From Methylobacterium indicum (GTDB lineage: Bacteria; Pseudomonadota; Alphaproteobacteria; Rhizobiales; Beijerinckiaceae), in contig NZ_JTHF01000164.1 in the NCBI RefSeq assembly GCF_001043895.1, forward strand, positions 1-35,722: a stretch of DNA of 35,722 bases, read 5' to 3'. The notes below the pieces were generated by a model. It was given only the letters and a program-made list of their open reading frames with translations, was not told where the DNA came from and made no database searches. The position numbers and the translations under genes were made by a program. Below, one piece after another: positions 1-8,318 of this stretch (within the stretch, counting starts at the first letter, position 1; every line of letters starts with the position of its first letter).

Positions 1-558
1 GAACAATTCGCCGTCCTCGGTGAGGAAGGTCGGGGCGCCGAACAGGCCGCGGGACTTCGCCTCCTCGCCGATCGAGCGCAGGCGGCCCTTCACCGGCTCC
101 TGGGTCGAGGCGCGGATGAGCGCCGGCCCGTCGAGGTCGAGGCCGTTGAGGAGGTTCGAGACGGCGGCGGGCTCGGCGATCGACTGGCCGCGGGCGAACT
201 CGGCGTCGTAGACCGCCCGGACGAACGCGCCGATCCACGGCTCCTCGGCGCCGTGGACCGCGACGCGGGTCGCCGCCAGGCTGTTCTGGGGAAAGCTCTC
301 GGGCCGCACCACCGGCGGCAGGCCGAGGCGGGCCGCCTCGCGGGCGAGGTCCCGCCACATGTGGCGGCCCTTGGCCGGGTAGAGGTTGAACGGCGAGGAG
401 GTCCACCCCTGCGCGGCGAAGACCGGCCCGAGCAGGAACGGGCGCCAGCGCAAGGTGACCCCGGCCGCCTCGGCGAGCGGCTCGATCCGCATCGCGGCGA
501 GGTACGAATAGGTCGATGCGAACTCGAACCAGAATTCGAGCGTAGGCCGGCGCGGCAT
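1..558 (-). CDS. 2-hydroxychromene-2-carboxylate isomerase / DsbA-family protein (partial)
   Basis: The minus frame is open from an ATG at 558 to the window edge, giving 186 codons with the C-terminus missing. The N-terminus (FWFEFASTYSYLAAMRIEPL) matches the thioredoxin-fold 2-hydroxychromene-2-carboxylate isomerases, GST-kappa/DsbA-like enzymes of naphthalene-type aromatic degradation that are widely used for other glutathione-dependent reactions. A W-R-P-F-L-L-G-P-V-F segment and a late G-A-P-T-F-L motif (the cis-Pro loop) also fit. The family's catalytic Ser is probably the S in FASTYSYL; there is no CxxC. A clear GGAGGGG ribosome site lies just before the ATG. The gene diverges from argG. 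The family call is good but the substrate cannot be told. Confidence 0.8.
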   Translation of the reverse strand, partial: MPRRPTLEFWFEFASTYSYLAAMRIEPLAEAAGVTLRWRPFLLGPVFAAQGWTSSPFNLYPAKGRHMWRDLAREAARLGLPPVVRPESFPQNSLAATRVAVHGAEEPWIGAFVRAVYDAEFARGQSIAEPAAVSNLLNGLDLDGPALIRASTQEPVKGRLRSIGEEAKSRGLFGAPTFLTEDGELF

Positions 559-745
559 CGCACCCCTCCGTATGGCTGAGCCGGCACCTTCGCGTCCGCG
601 CGCCCCACTCACAAGCGCCGGTCCGGGCGTCGCATCGCCACGGGCCGGAGCGAGGAGTTTGGCAACGCGGTTGCACGCGGCCGGGCCGGGCTGTTAAGCC
701 CCGGCGCGTTCGCTCAGTTCCCTTTTTGCTCGAGGCCCGATCCGC
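559..745. promoter_or_regulatory. Divergent promoter region, isomerase-like gene / argG
   Basis: This 187 bp gap lies between two divergent start codons. On the plus strand TTGCAC (671-676) with a 17 bp spacer leads to TTAAGC (694-699), a weak sigma-70-like candidate for argG. No operator was recognised. Confidence 0.3.
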
Positions 746-1987
<1,242 letters not shown>

Positions 1988-1993
1988 GACAAA

Positions 1994-2021
1994 AGGCCCG
2001 CTCCGGCGACGGAGCGGGCCT
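1994..2021 (-). terminator. Rho-independent terminator between argG and the acidic-protein gene
   Basis: A perfect 11 bp GC stem (1995-2005 with 2010-2020, GCGA loop) extends by one A-T pair. On the minus strand it is followed by TTTT, so it terminates the 2067-2408 gene. It may also serve argG, although there is no T-run on the plus strand. Confidence 0.7.
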
Positions 2022-2066
2022 CGGATACGAACGATGCGGCCGGCGCGACGCCGGCCGCGCTGCGTC

Positions 2067-2408
2067 TTACGCCTCGTCCTCATCGTCGATGTCGACCAGG
2101 AACAGGATGTCGACGTCGTCCTCCTCGTCCTCGTCGTCGGTCTCGCCCTGGCTGTCATTGGCGGCCCGGGGCTCGTCCTCGTCCTCGAAATCCTCGTCGT
2201 CCATCGAGTCCTCGAAGGTCTCGATCTCGTCCTCGGTCGCGGGGCGCAGCTTCAGCGACTCGACCTTGCCCGTCCACAGCGGGCGGCCGTCGCTCTTCAT
2301 GGTGCGCAGGTCGTCCTGGAAGCCCTCGACCTCGAGAAGCTCCCGGGCCCGCTCCTCGTTCGACCGGATGATGGCGACGGCCGTGCCGTCGATCTCGAGA
2401 GTGAACAT
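2067..2408 (-). CDS. Small, strongly acidic protein of unknown function
   Basis: This 113-residue protein is not recognised by name. Residues 1-57 look like a small folded domain (MFTLEIDGTAVAIIRSNEERA...LLEVEGFQDDLRTM). From about residue 58 to the end the chain is almost entirely Asp/Glu with few other residues (for example DDEDFEDEDE and TDDEDEEDDVD) and is probably disordered. A GGGAAG ribosome site precedes the ATG and a terminator follows. Similar acidic-tailed proteins occur in Methylobacterium and Bradyrhizobium (from memory, not searched). A role as a nucleic-acid mimic or chaperone-like tail is possible but not shown. Confidence 0.75.
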   Translation of the reverse strand: MFTLEIDGTAVAIIRSNEERARELLEVEGFQDDLRTMKSDGRPLWTGKVESLKLRPATEDEIETFEDSMDDEDFEDEDEPRAANDSQGETDDEDEEDDVDILFLVDIDDEDEA

Positions 2409-2539
2409 CGTGCTTCCCTTTTCAAGGGCCGCGCCGCTCGGGCGGGCGCGGCCGTGTTACGGGGGGAAAGGCCGCCGCGCCAGCCCCGTTGCGGGCGACC
2501 GCGAGGGAAAGTCGCGGGTGGGTGGGCTGGTTCGCCGGC

Positions 2540-3367
2540 TCAAGGCCGCACGCATTGGGCCAGCGCGCCGATCCCGGCCGTCCGCCCCTGGATGCGGTTG
2601 GCGATCGCCCGCAGGGCCCGGGTCGGCCGGCGCGGATTGCGCAGGATCGGGTTCGGCAGGGTGGCGACGAGCAGAGCCGCCTCGCCCTTCGTGAGGTCGC
2701 GGGCGGACTTGCCGAACCAGTGCCGGGCGGCGGCCTCGGCCCCGAAGACCCCCTCCCCCCACTCGGCGACGTTGAGGTAGATCTCCATCGTCCGGCGTTT
2801 GCCCCAGACCACGTCCACCATCAGCGCCAACGGGATCTCGAGGGCTTTTCGCAGGTAGGAGCGGCCCGGCCACAGGAAGACGTTCTTCACCGTCTGCATC
2901 GTCACCGTCGAGGCGCCGCGGCTCGGGCCGTCCTCGTCGTCGACGACGCTCCACAGGGCGTCCCAGTCGACGCCGCCATGCAGGCACAGGCGCTGGTCCT
3001 CGGAGGCGACGACGCCCTGGACGAGGGCCGGGGCCATCGCCTCCAGCGGCACCACGATGCGGCTCACCGGCTGGAGCGTGACCCAGCGGCCGAGCATCAG
3101 GGTTGAGGGCGGGGTCAGCGCGCGATAGACGAGCGCCAGGACCAGGACGAGGACGACCGCCATGACGGGCACGAGGAGCACGGCGCGCAGCACCCGCCGC
3201 CCGCGGGCCCGCGTCGCGCTGCCGGCGACCGGCGCGTGGGTCGGCTCCAGGCGGCGCAGCGGCCGCAGGACGTTCCCGTCCCGGCCAGCCCCGTCGCGGT
3301 CCGCCGTGACGCGCGGCTCCTGAATCCGACCCTCCTCTCGGCGTGCCCGTCGATACGAGGACACCAT
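2540..3367 (-). CDS. mtgA: Monofunctional biosynthetic peptidoglycan transglycosylase
   Basis: This GT51 enzyme polymerises lipid II into glycan strands at the inner membrane. From the ATG at 3367 it has 275 residues. It has a basic N-terminus, then one membrane anchor (VLLVPVMAVVLVLVLALVY), then the GT51 motifs VVASEDQRLCLHGGVDWDA (catalytic Glu in SED), RGASTVTMQTVKN, and RRTMEIYLNVAEWGEGVFGAEAAARHWFGK, then TKGEAALLVATLPNP. The open frame continues upstream across the ispA start, but that extension lacks family features. The ribosome site at 3367 is weak, so the start is less certain than the gene. A GC hairpin (2427-2453) without a T-run lies downstream. Confidence 0.92.
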   Translation of the reverse strand: MVSSYRRARREEGRIQEPRVTADRDGAGRDGNVLRPLRRLEPTHAPVAGSATRARGRRVLRAVLLVPVMAVVLVLVLALVYRALTPPSTLMLGRWVTLQPVSRIVVPLEAMAPALVQGVVASEDQRLCLHGGVDWDALWSVVDDEDGPSRGASTVTMQTVKNVFLWPGRSYLRKALEIPLALMVDVVWGKRRTMEIYLNVAEWGEGVFGAEAAARHWFGKSARDLTKGEAALLVATLPNPILRNPRRPTRALRAIANRIQGRTAGIGALAQCVRP

Positions 3368-3422
3368 GACGTCAACGCGGGCCCCGCAGCACACGACGCC
3401 GGGCCGTCCCCAGGAAAATACG

Positions 3423-4364
3423 ATGGCCGGCACCACAGGATACCCGCAGGCAGGCGATTTCACGGCGCGGCTCGCCGCCGTCGCCAAGAGCACCGAAGGC
3501 TTCCTCGCCGAGCGCCTCGGCGACGGCGTCCAGGCGGGCGAGATCGCCCGGCCGCCCCGGCTGATGGAGGCGATGCGCCACGCCGTGCTCAACGGCGGCA
3601 AGCGCCTGCGCCCGTTCCTCGCCATCGAGACCGCCCGGATGCTCGGCGGTCCGTTCGAGGGCGCGATGGCCGCCGGGGCCGGCGTCGAGCTGGTCCATTG
3701 CTACTCGCTCGTCCACGACGACCTGCCGGCGATGGACGACGACGACCTGCGCCGCGGCCAGCCGACCGTGCACAAGAAGTACGACGAGGCGACGGCCATC
3801 CTGGTCGGCGACGCGCTCCAGACGCTGGCCTTCGAGATCGTCGCCGATCCGGCCTGGCAGGCCGATCCGCTGATCCGCTCCGAATTGGTGCTCGGCCTCG
3901 CTCGCGCCTCGGGCCTCGGCGGCATGGTCGGCGGCCAGCTCCTCGACCTCGGGGCGGAGGGGCGCTTCGGCCCGGCCAATCTCGACGTCGACGCCACGCT
4001 CCAGCTCCAGGCGATGAAGACCGGCGCGATCCTGGCCTTCTCGGTCGATGCCGGCGCGCTCGTCGGCGGCGCCTCGCCCGAGGAGCGCCGCGCGCTTCTC
4101 GCCTACGGCCGCGCGCTCGGCCAGGCCTTCCAGGTCGCCGACGATATCCTCGACCGCGAGGCTTCGTCCGAGGCGATGGGCAAGCGCACCGGGAAGGACA
4201 AGGATGCCGGCAAGGCGACCCTGGTCGACCGCCTCGGCCTCGACGGGGCGCGTGCCGAGTGCGAGCGCCTGGTGGGCGAGTGCGAGACCGCGCTCAAGCC
4301 CTGGGGCGAGGCCGCCGCGACGCTGTGCGAGGCCGCCCGCTTCACCGTCGCCCGCAAGTCTTAA
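3423..4364 (+). CDS. ispA: Polyprenyl (farnesyl/geranylgeranyl) diphosphate synthase
   Basis: A trans-prenyltransferase that condenses IPP with allylic diphosphates to make FPP (or GGPP), the precursor of hopanoids, carotenoids, ubiquinone and undecaprenyl phosphate. From the ATG at 3423 it has 313 residues. The first Asp-rich motif DDLPAMD is at 99-105 and the second, DDILD, at 240-244, with GGKRLRP at 58-64. I chose 3423 because AGGA lies seven bases upstream. An in-frame ATG at 3366 would add 19 residues without a good ribosome site. A GC hairpin follows the stop and leuB comes next. Chain length (C15 or C20) cannot be settled from sequence alone. Confidence 0.93.
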   Translation: MAGTTGYPQAGDFTARLAAVAKSTEGFLAERLGDGVQAGEIARPPRLMEAMRHAVLNGGKRLRPFLAIETARMLGGPFEGAMAAGAGVELVHCYSLVHDDLPAMDDDDLRRGQPTVHKKYDEATAILVGDALQTLAFEIVADPAWQADPLIRSELVLGLARASGLGGMVGGQLLDLGAEGRFGPANLDVDATLQLQAMKTGAILAFSVDAGALVGGASPEERRALLAYGRALGQAFQVADDILDREASSEAMGKRTGKDKDAGKATLVDRLGLDGARAECERLVGECETALKPWGEAAATLCEAARFTVARKS

Positions 4365-4379
4365 CATCCCTCGATTCCC

Positions 4380-4399
4380 GCGGGGGGACCGCCCCCCGC
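4380..4399 (+). terminator. GC hairpin after ispA
   Basis: An 8 bp all-GC stem (4380-4387 with 4392-4399, ACCG loop) is followed by a C/T-rich stretch ending in TCTCTT. It is a weak terminator or a pause site ahead of leuB. Confidence 0.45.
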
Positions 4400-4434
4400 C
4401 CTCCCCTCTCTTCCCGGTTTGAAAGATCCACGCC

Positions 4435-5541
4435 ATGGCCACGCATAAGATCCTGCTCCTGCCCGGCGACGGCATCGGCCCCGAGGTGGCACAGGAAGTC
4501 GCCAAGGTCCTGGCCTGGTTCACCCGCGCCGGCATCGCGCAGTTCGAGACCGAGACCGATCTCGTCGGCGGCGCGGCGATCGACGCCCACGGCGTGCCGC
4601 TCTCGGAAGCCGCGATGGACCGGGCCAAGGCCGCCGATGCGGTGCTGTTCGGCGCCGTCGGCGGGCCGAAATGGGCCGGCGTCTCGTATGCCAAGCGCCC
4701 CGAGGCGGGCCTGCTGCGCCTGCGCAAGGATCTGGGCCTGTTCGCCAACCTGCGCCCGGCGATCTGCTACCCGGCGCTCGCCGAGGCGTCCGCCCTCAAG
4801 CGCGAGCTGGTCGAGGGCCTCGACATCGTCATCGTGCGCGAGCTCACCGGCGGCGTCTATTTCGGCGAGCCGAAGGAGATCGTGACCCTCGAGGACGGCC
4901 AGAAGCGCGCGATCGACACCCAGATCTACACCACCGGCGAGATCGAGCGGATCGCCGCGGTCGCCTTCGACCTCGCCCGCAAGCGCCGCAACAAGGTCGC
5001 CTCGGCCGAGAAGCACAACGTCATGAAGACCGGCGTGCTCTGGAAGGAGACCGTGACGAAACTCCACGCCGAGCAGTATTCCGACGTCGGGCTGGAGCAC
5101 GTTCTGGCCGACAACTGCGCCATGCAGCTCGTCCGCAACCCCAAGCAATACGACGTGCTCGTCACCGACAACCTGTTCGGCGACATCCTGTCGGACGTGG
5201 CCGCGATGCTGACCGGCTCGCTGGGCATGCTGCCCTCGGCCTCGCTCGGCGCGGTCGAGAACGGCACCCGACGCGCCCTCTACGAGCCGGTCCACGGCTC
5301 GGCGCCCGACATCGCCGGCCAGAACCTCGCCAACCCGATTGCCATGATCGGCTCGCTGGCGATGGCGCTGCGCTACTCCTTCGGCCTGCTCGAGGCCGCC
5401 GACCAGCTCGAGAGCGCCATCACCCGCACGCTCGCCGCCGGCACCCGCACCCGCGACATCGCCGGGCCGGGCACCAACGCGGTCGGCACCACCGAGATGG
5501 GCGACGCCATCGTGCGCGAGCTGCAGGCGCAGGCGGGCTGA
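4435..5541 (+). CDS. leuB: 3-isopropylmalate dehydrogenase
   Basis: The NAD-dependent oxidative decarboxylation of 3-isopropylmalate to 2-ketoisocaproate, the third step of leucine biosynthesis in the cytosol. The 368 residues match the family length. Visible motifs are [11 protein letters not shown] at the N-terminus, the substrate loop ELTGGVYFG, the K of KHNVMKTG, the metal and signature block [28 protein letters not shown], and the NAD-binding [24 protein letters not shown] sequence precedes the ATG. leuC and leuD are not in the window. The call is firm. Confidence 0.97.
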   Translation: MATHKILLLPGDGIGPEVAQEVAKVLAWFTRAGIAQFETETDLVGGAAIDAHGVPLSEAAMDRAKAADAVLFGAVGGPKWAGVSYAKRPEAGLLRLRKDLGLFANLRPAICYPALAEASALKRELVEGLDIVIVRELTGGVYFGEPKEIVTLEDGQKRAIDTQIYTTGEIERIAAVAFDLARKRRNKVASAEKHNVMKTGVLWKETVTKLHAEQYSDVGLEHVLADNCAMQLVRNPKQYDVLVTDNLFGDILSDVAAMLTGSLGMLPSASLGAVENGTRRALYEPVHGSAPDIAGQNLANPIAMIGSLAMALRYSFGLLEAADQLESAITRTLAAGTRTRDIAGPGTNAVGTTEMGDAIVRELQAQAG

Positions 5542-5564
5542 GAGGGGTCGCTCCCTCCCGCAAT

Positions 5565-5681
5565 CTCATCCCGAGGTGCCTGCGTCAGCAGGCCTCGAAG
5601 GAAGGCTCCAGAAGTCTCGCGATCCGTGGAGCCCTCCTTCGAGGTGAATCGATCTTCAATCGACCGACACCTCGGGATGAG
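5565..5681. repeat. 117 bp nested palindromic intergenic element
   Basis: The outer arms CTCATCCCGAGGTG (5565-5578) and its exact reverse complement (5668-5681) enclose three further hairpins: CCTGC/GCAGG (5579-5592), a long central stem from CCTCGAAGGA at 5593 to its complement ending at 5644, and TCGAT/ATCGA (5649-5663). The element would fold as a cloverleaf on either strand. It resembles the short palindromic repeats found between genes in Methylobacterium and Bradyrhizobium. It has no coding content and sits between leuB and the LOG gene. Confidence 0.85.
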
Positions 5682-5740
5682 GTCGTGGATGGGATGATGC
5701 TCAAGCCGATCCCGATTTCCGATCGACAGGGAGAACCACC

Positions 5741-6319
5741 ATGCGCCTGTGCGTGTTCTGCGGTTCCAGCGACGGGGCCCGCCCGCTCTACCGCGAGGCG
5801 GCGACCGCGCTCGGGCGCCACTTCGCCGAGGCCGGGATCGAGCTGATCTATGGCGGCGGCAAGGTCGGGCTGATGGGGGCGGTGGCCGACGGGGCGCTGG
5901 CGGCGGGCGGCCGGGTGACCGGCATCATGCCCAAGGCCCTCGTCGAGAAGGAGACCGCGCATCTCGGCCTGACCGATTTGCGCGTCGTCGCCTCGATGCA
6001 CGAGCGCAAGGCGATGATGGCCGACCTCGCCGAGGGCTTCGTGGCGCTCCCCGGGGGCCTCGGCACCTTCGAGGAGATGTTCGAGGTCTGGACCTGGGCC
6101 CAGCTCGGCTACCACAGGAAGCCGCTCGCGGTGTTCAACGCCGGCGGATTCTACGACGGGCTGCTCGGCTTCCTCGATTCCGTCGTCCGGGAAGGCTTCG
6201 TGCGCGAGCCGCACCGGGGGATGCTGATCGTCGGCACCGAGCCGGCGGACCTCGTGGCGCGGATCCGCGCCTACGAACCGCCGCAGGTGATCAAGTGGGT
6301 GAAGGCGGAGGAGCGGTAG
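5741..6319 (+). CDS. LOG family protein (cytokinin riboside 5'-monophosphate phosphoribohydrolase-like)
   Basis: The family cleaves the N-glycosidic bond of (cytokinin or purine) ribonucleoside 5'-monophosphates, releasing free base. The 192 residues are typical. The Rossmann phosphate loop GGGKVGLMG is at 38-46, MHERKAMM at 86-93 and the signature PGGLGTFEE at 104-112, with the catalytic Arg in the MHERK segment and Glu in the GTFEE segment. GGGAGA precedes the ATG. In plant-associated bacteria such proteins can make active cytokinins, and many serve nucleotide salvage; the sequence does not say which. It is preceded by the palindromic element. Confidence 0.93.
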   Translation: MRLCVFCGSSDGARPLYREAATALGRHFAEAGIELIYGGGKVGLMGAVADGALAAGGRVTGIMPKALVEKETAHLGLTDLRVVASMHERKAMMADLAEGFVALPGGLGTFEEMFEVWTWAQLGYHRKPLAVFNAGGFYDGLLGFLDSVVREGFVREPHRGMLIVGTEPADLVARIRAYEPPQVIKWVKAEER

Positions 6320-6425
6320 GCTCCCCGCCCCTCTCCTCTTCCGATCGGTCCGGCGCTCCTGGCATCTCGCGGTCCCGGGACAACCCGGAGGGCGAGACAT
6401 CGATCGGCGAAGACCCCAAACGGAA

Positions 6426-6447
6426 ACGGGCCCCTTTCGGGGCCCGT
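6426..6447 (-). terminator. Terminator between the LOG gene and the 6473-6886 gene
   Basis: A perfect 9 bp stem ACGGGCCCC/GGGGCCCGT with a TTTC loop. The minus strand continues TTTCCG, so it mainly serves the minus-strand gene. It may also act for the convergent LOG gene. Confidence 0.65.
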
Positions 6448-6472
6448 CGCATGTCCGGATGCGGTGCCAGGC

Positions 6473-6886
6473 TCAGTAGCCGTAGCGGGCCCGCGACAGC
6501 GGCGAGGTCGGGTCAAGGTAGTCGACGGCGGAGAGGTCCACCGTGACGGCGGTGCGGCGGGCGCCGATGAACGGGCCGTTGGTGATCGGGTCGGGCAGGA
6601 TGCCGGCGCCGCCGAAGCGCTCGCGGTTGGCGATGTAGGGCGGCGAGTTCAGGTAGGAGGCGGTGATGAAGTGCGGGTTGGTGGCCGGGTTGCCGGTCGC
6701 GCCCGAATTCGCCTCGACCACGTTGCCGGCATCGAGCCAGCTGCGCGGGCGCACGCGGATCGCGAGGCCCTGGCCGTCCTTGTAGCTGCGGATGACGTAG
6801 CTGTCCTGCGCCTGCGAGGCAGCGGTGCCGGCGCCCAGGGCCGCGAGGGAGAGAAGCCCGGTCAGGGCGAGAGTCTGGAAGCGCAT
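6473..6886 (-). CDS. Exported protein of unknown function
   Basis: This 137-residue protein has a clear Sec signal peptide (MRFQTLALTGLLSLAALGAGTA, predicted cleavage near SQA-QD at residues 25-27). The mature part is about 110 residues and contains repeated short Pro/Asn-rich turns (NPATNPHF, SPPYIANRERFGG, LPDPITNGPFIGARR), with no cysteines seen. It is probably periplasmic. No family was recognised. AAAGGTG precedes the ATG at a good distance and a terminator follows, so it looks like a real single-gene unit. Confidence 0.75.
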   Translation of the reverse strand: MRFQTLALTGLLSLAALGAGTAASQAQDSYVIRSYKDGQGLAIRVRPRSWLDAGNVVEANSGATGNPATNPHFITASYLNSPPYIANRERFGGAGILPDPITNGPFIGARRTAVTVDLSAVDYLDPTSPLSRARYGY

Positions 6887-6984
6887 GACGCACCTTTGCT
6901 GAACGTCGCCAGGGGTAGCGTCGCACTCGTTAAGAAACGACGCCTATGGGGAAAAAGACGTGCGAGCGCGGCCGAGGTTCCGCC

Positions 6985-7878
6985 TCACGGCAAAGCCGGT
7001 CGCGAATGCCGCACTCTCGCCGCATTCCTGCGAACCGCCTTGCGGGGCGTCGGCACCGCCGCGGTGGTGGCCGGCTCCTCCGGCGGGCAGGCGGCCATGC
7101 GCGGGCCGGCCAGCATGGTGGCGACCGGCGCCGGCAGGTCGGCGCCCGGGAGCTCCGCGAGGCGGTCGACCGCGCAGGCCACAGCCTGCGGCTCGGGCAG
7201 CTGACCGAGGGGCGCGCAGAGCCAGCCTTCGAGCCGCAGGGCGGCCCCGAGGCGGAACGCCGTGCAGCCGCGCTTCCCCTCTGCGTCGGCGAGGGTCGCA
7301 TCGACGGTGTCGAGGGCGCCGAACCGCGTCGAAACCTGGCCGCGCTCGCCGGTGCGCACCACCGACAGGCCGCCGGCCTCCGCCGCCCGGCGGGCCAGGG
7401 TGACGAACAGGCTCCCCTCCCCCTCCGGCTCGGCGGTCTCGGTGGCGACGAGGCGCAGGTACGGCGCCTCCTGGACCGCGAATTCGCCCGTGGTCAGGGT
7501 GTCCTCCCGCAGGCCCGGCTGCGTGCGGGCGCTGCCGGTCGCCTCGCCGAGGCGGTAGCGGTCGGCCGCGGCGGTGTGCCAGGCCGGCGGCGCCACCGCG
7601 GGGGCGGCGTAGCGCGGCACGAAGGCGGTGGCCTCGGCGGCGAGCGGCGGATCGGCGAGGCGCCGCTCGCTGGCGAGCACGCTGAGGAGCGCGATCACCC
7701 CGGCCGCGCCGGCGGTACGCGCCAGGATGCGCAGCCGCCCCGCGCCGCGCGAGAGCCGGCGAGGCTCCGCGCGGGACAAGGGCCGCGGCAGCAGCGGCGC
7801 GACGGGACCGATGTCCTGCACGAGGGCTTGGCCCGCCCGCGCCAGGGCGGCGTCGTCGAAGTCCGGCCTGTGCCGCAC
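6985..7878 (-). CDS. Membrane-anchored protein of unknown function
   Basis: From the GTG at 7878 the product has 297 residues. I chose this start because AAGGAG lies seven bases upstream; an ATG at 7926 has no comparable site. Residues 1-49 are cytoplasmic and Arg/Pro-rich, residues 50-69 form one membrane segment (RILARTAGAAGVIALLSVLAS), and the remaining ~225 residues would be periplasmic. Several Cys (CTAF, CAPL, CAVD, CPPE) could form disulfides. The layout (short cytosolic head, one helix, outer domain) resembles anti-sigma or surface-sensing proteins, but no motif supports that function and no sigma factor gene is adjacent. Confidence 0.6.
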   Translation of the reverse strand: MRHRPDFDDAALARAGQALVQDIGPVAPLLPRPLSRAEPRRLSRGAGRLRILARTAGAAGVIALLSVLASERRLADPPLAAEATAFVPRYAAPAVAPPAWHTAAADRYRLGEATGSARTQPGLREDTLTTGEFAVQEAPYLRLVATETAEPEGEGSLFVTLARRAAEAGGLSVVRTGERGQVSTRFGALDTVDATLADAEGKRGCTAFRLGAALRLEGWLCAPLGQLPEPQAVACAVDRLAELPGADLPAPVATMLAGPRMAACPPEEPATTAAVPTPRKAVRRNAARVRHSRPALP

Positions 7879-8057
7879 GGGCTCGCTCCTTCGGTTCGCG
7901 CAATCTCGCGAAACAAGGAGTCGCACCGCATTTTAGCGATTTCCTTGACCCGGCCCGCCTTGTCCTCAGGGGGCGCGAGTCAGGGTGAACGAGGCGCTAA
8001 TGCGTGACGGGTCGCGGACTCTGTCGCCGGTTCCCGACCCCGCCGACCATTCACCCC

Positions 8058-8086
8058 TTGACAGATCGTCGCGTTCGGGCTGTTGC
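8058..8086 (+). promoter_or_regulatory. Candidate asd promoter
   Basis: TTGACA (8058-8063) is a perfect -35 hexamer. A poor -10 (TGTTGC, 8081-8086) lies 17 bp downstream. It would start a transcript near 8093, leaving a leader of about 225 bases before asd. Confidence 0.45.
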
Positions 8087-8142
8087 TGTGCGCGCTCGCG
8101 CACCCCGTCTCGGGTGCGCCTTTCGAGGACTGACCCCGCGCC

Positions 8143-8205
8143 ATGCGGCTCGTGTCGACCACGACGAAACGCAAAGCCACGACGGCGATTACTGCCGCCG
8201 GCTGA
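8143..8205 (+). CDS. Putative Thr-rich leader peptide upstream of asd (ThrL-like)
   Basis: This 20-codon frame begins MRLVSTTTKRKATTAIT and has six Thr, two Lys and one Ile. That composition and the opening residues resemble the E. coli ThrL attenuator peptide (MKRISTTITTT...). Asd makes the common precursor of Thr, Met and Lys, so Thr-codon sensing would make sense. GAGGA lies about 13 bases upstream of the ATG, which is far. The Thr codon pairs ACGACG at 8161-8166 and 8179-8184 are complementary to CGTCGT at 8213-8218. Two hairpins follow before asd. No T-run terminator is seen, so the mechanism is unclear. Confidence 0.45.
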   Translation: MRLVSTTTKRKATTAITAAG

Positions 8206-8318
8206 AGCCTCGCGTCGTCCTCGGATCCCTCCCCGTCCGTGGCGGACGGAGGCCGGGCTTACCCGAAGCCCGCCTGAGATCGTCCGGGGAGGAGTTAGTC
8301 CGAACTGGAGCGATTGAG
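8206..8318 (+). promoter_or_regulatory. asd: Structured asd leader downstream of the leader peptide
   Basis: It contains CCGTCCG/CGGACGG (3-base loop, within 8234-8250) and GGGCTT/AAGCCC (about 8254-8270). CCTCCCCG (8228-8235) can pair either locally or with CGGGGAGG (8285-8292), giving mutually exclusive folds of the kind used in attenuation. No gene was seen here or in 7879-8057. Confidence 0.4.

Noticed and set aside
3372..4748. 458-codon minus frame opposite ispA/leuB
   Set aside because: The composition is that of a complement of the true genes, with no family motifs; ispA and leuB are clear.
5565..5681. tRNA gene, because of the cloverleaf fold
   Set aside because: No CCA-type acceptor, T-loop or anticodon pattern; the outer stem is 14 bp and the sequence is fully palindromic.
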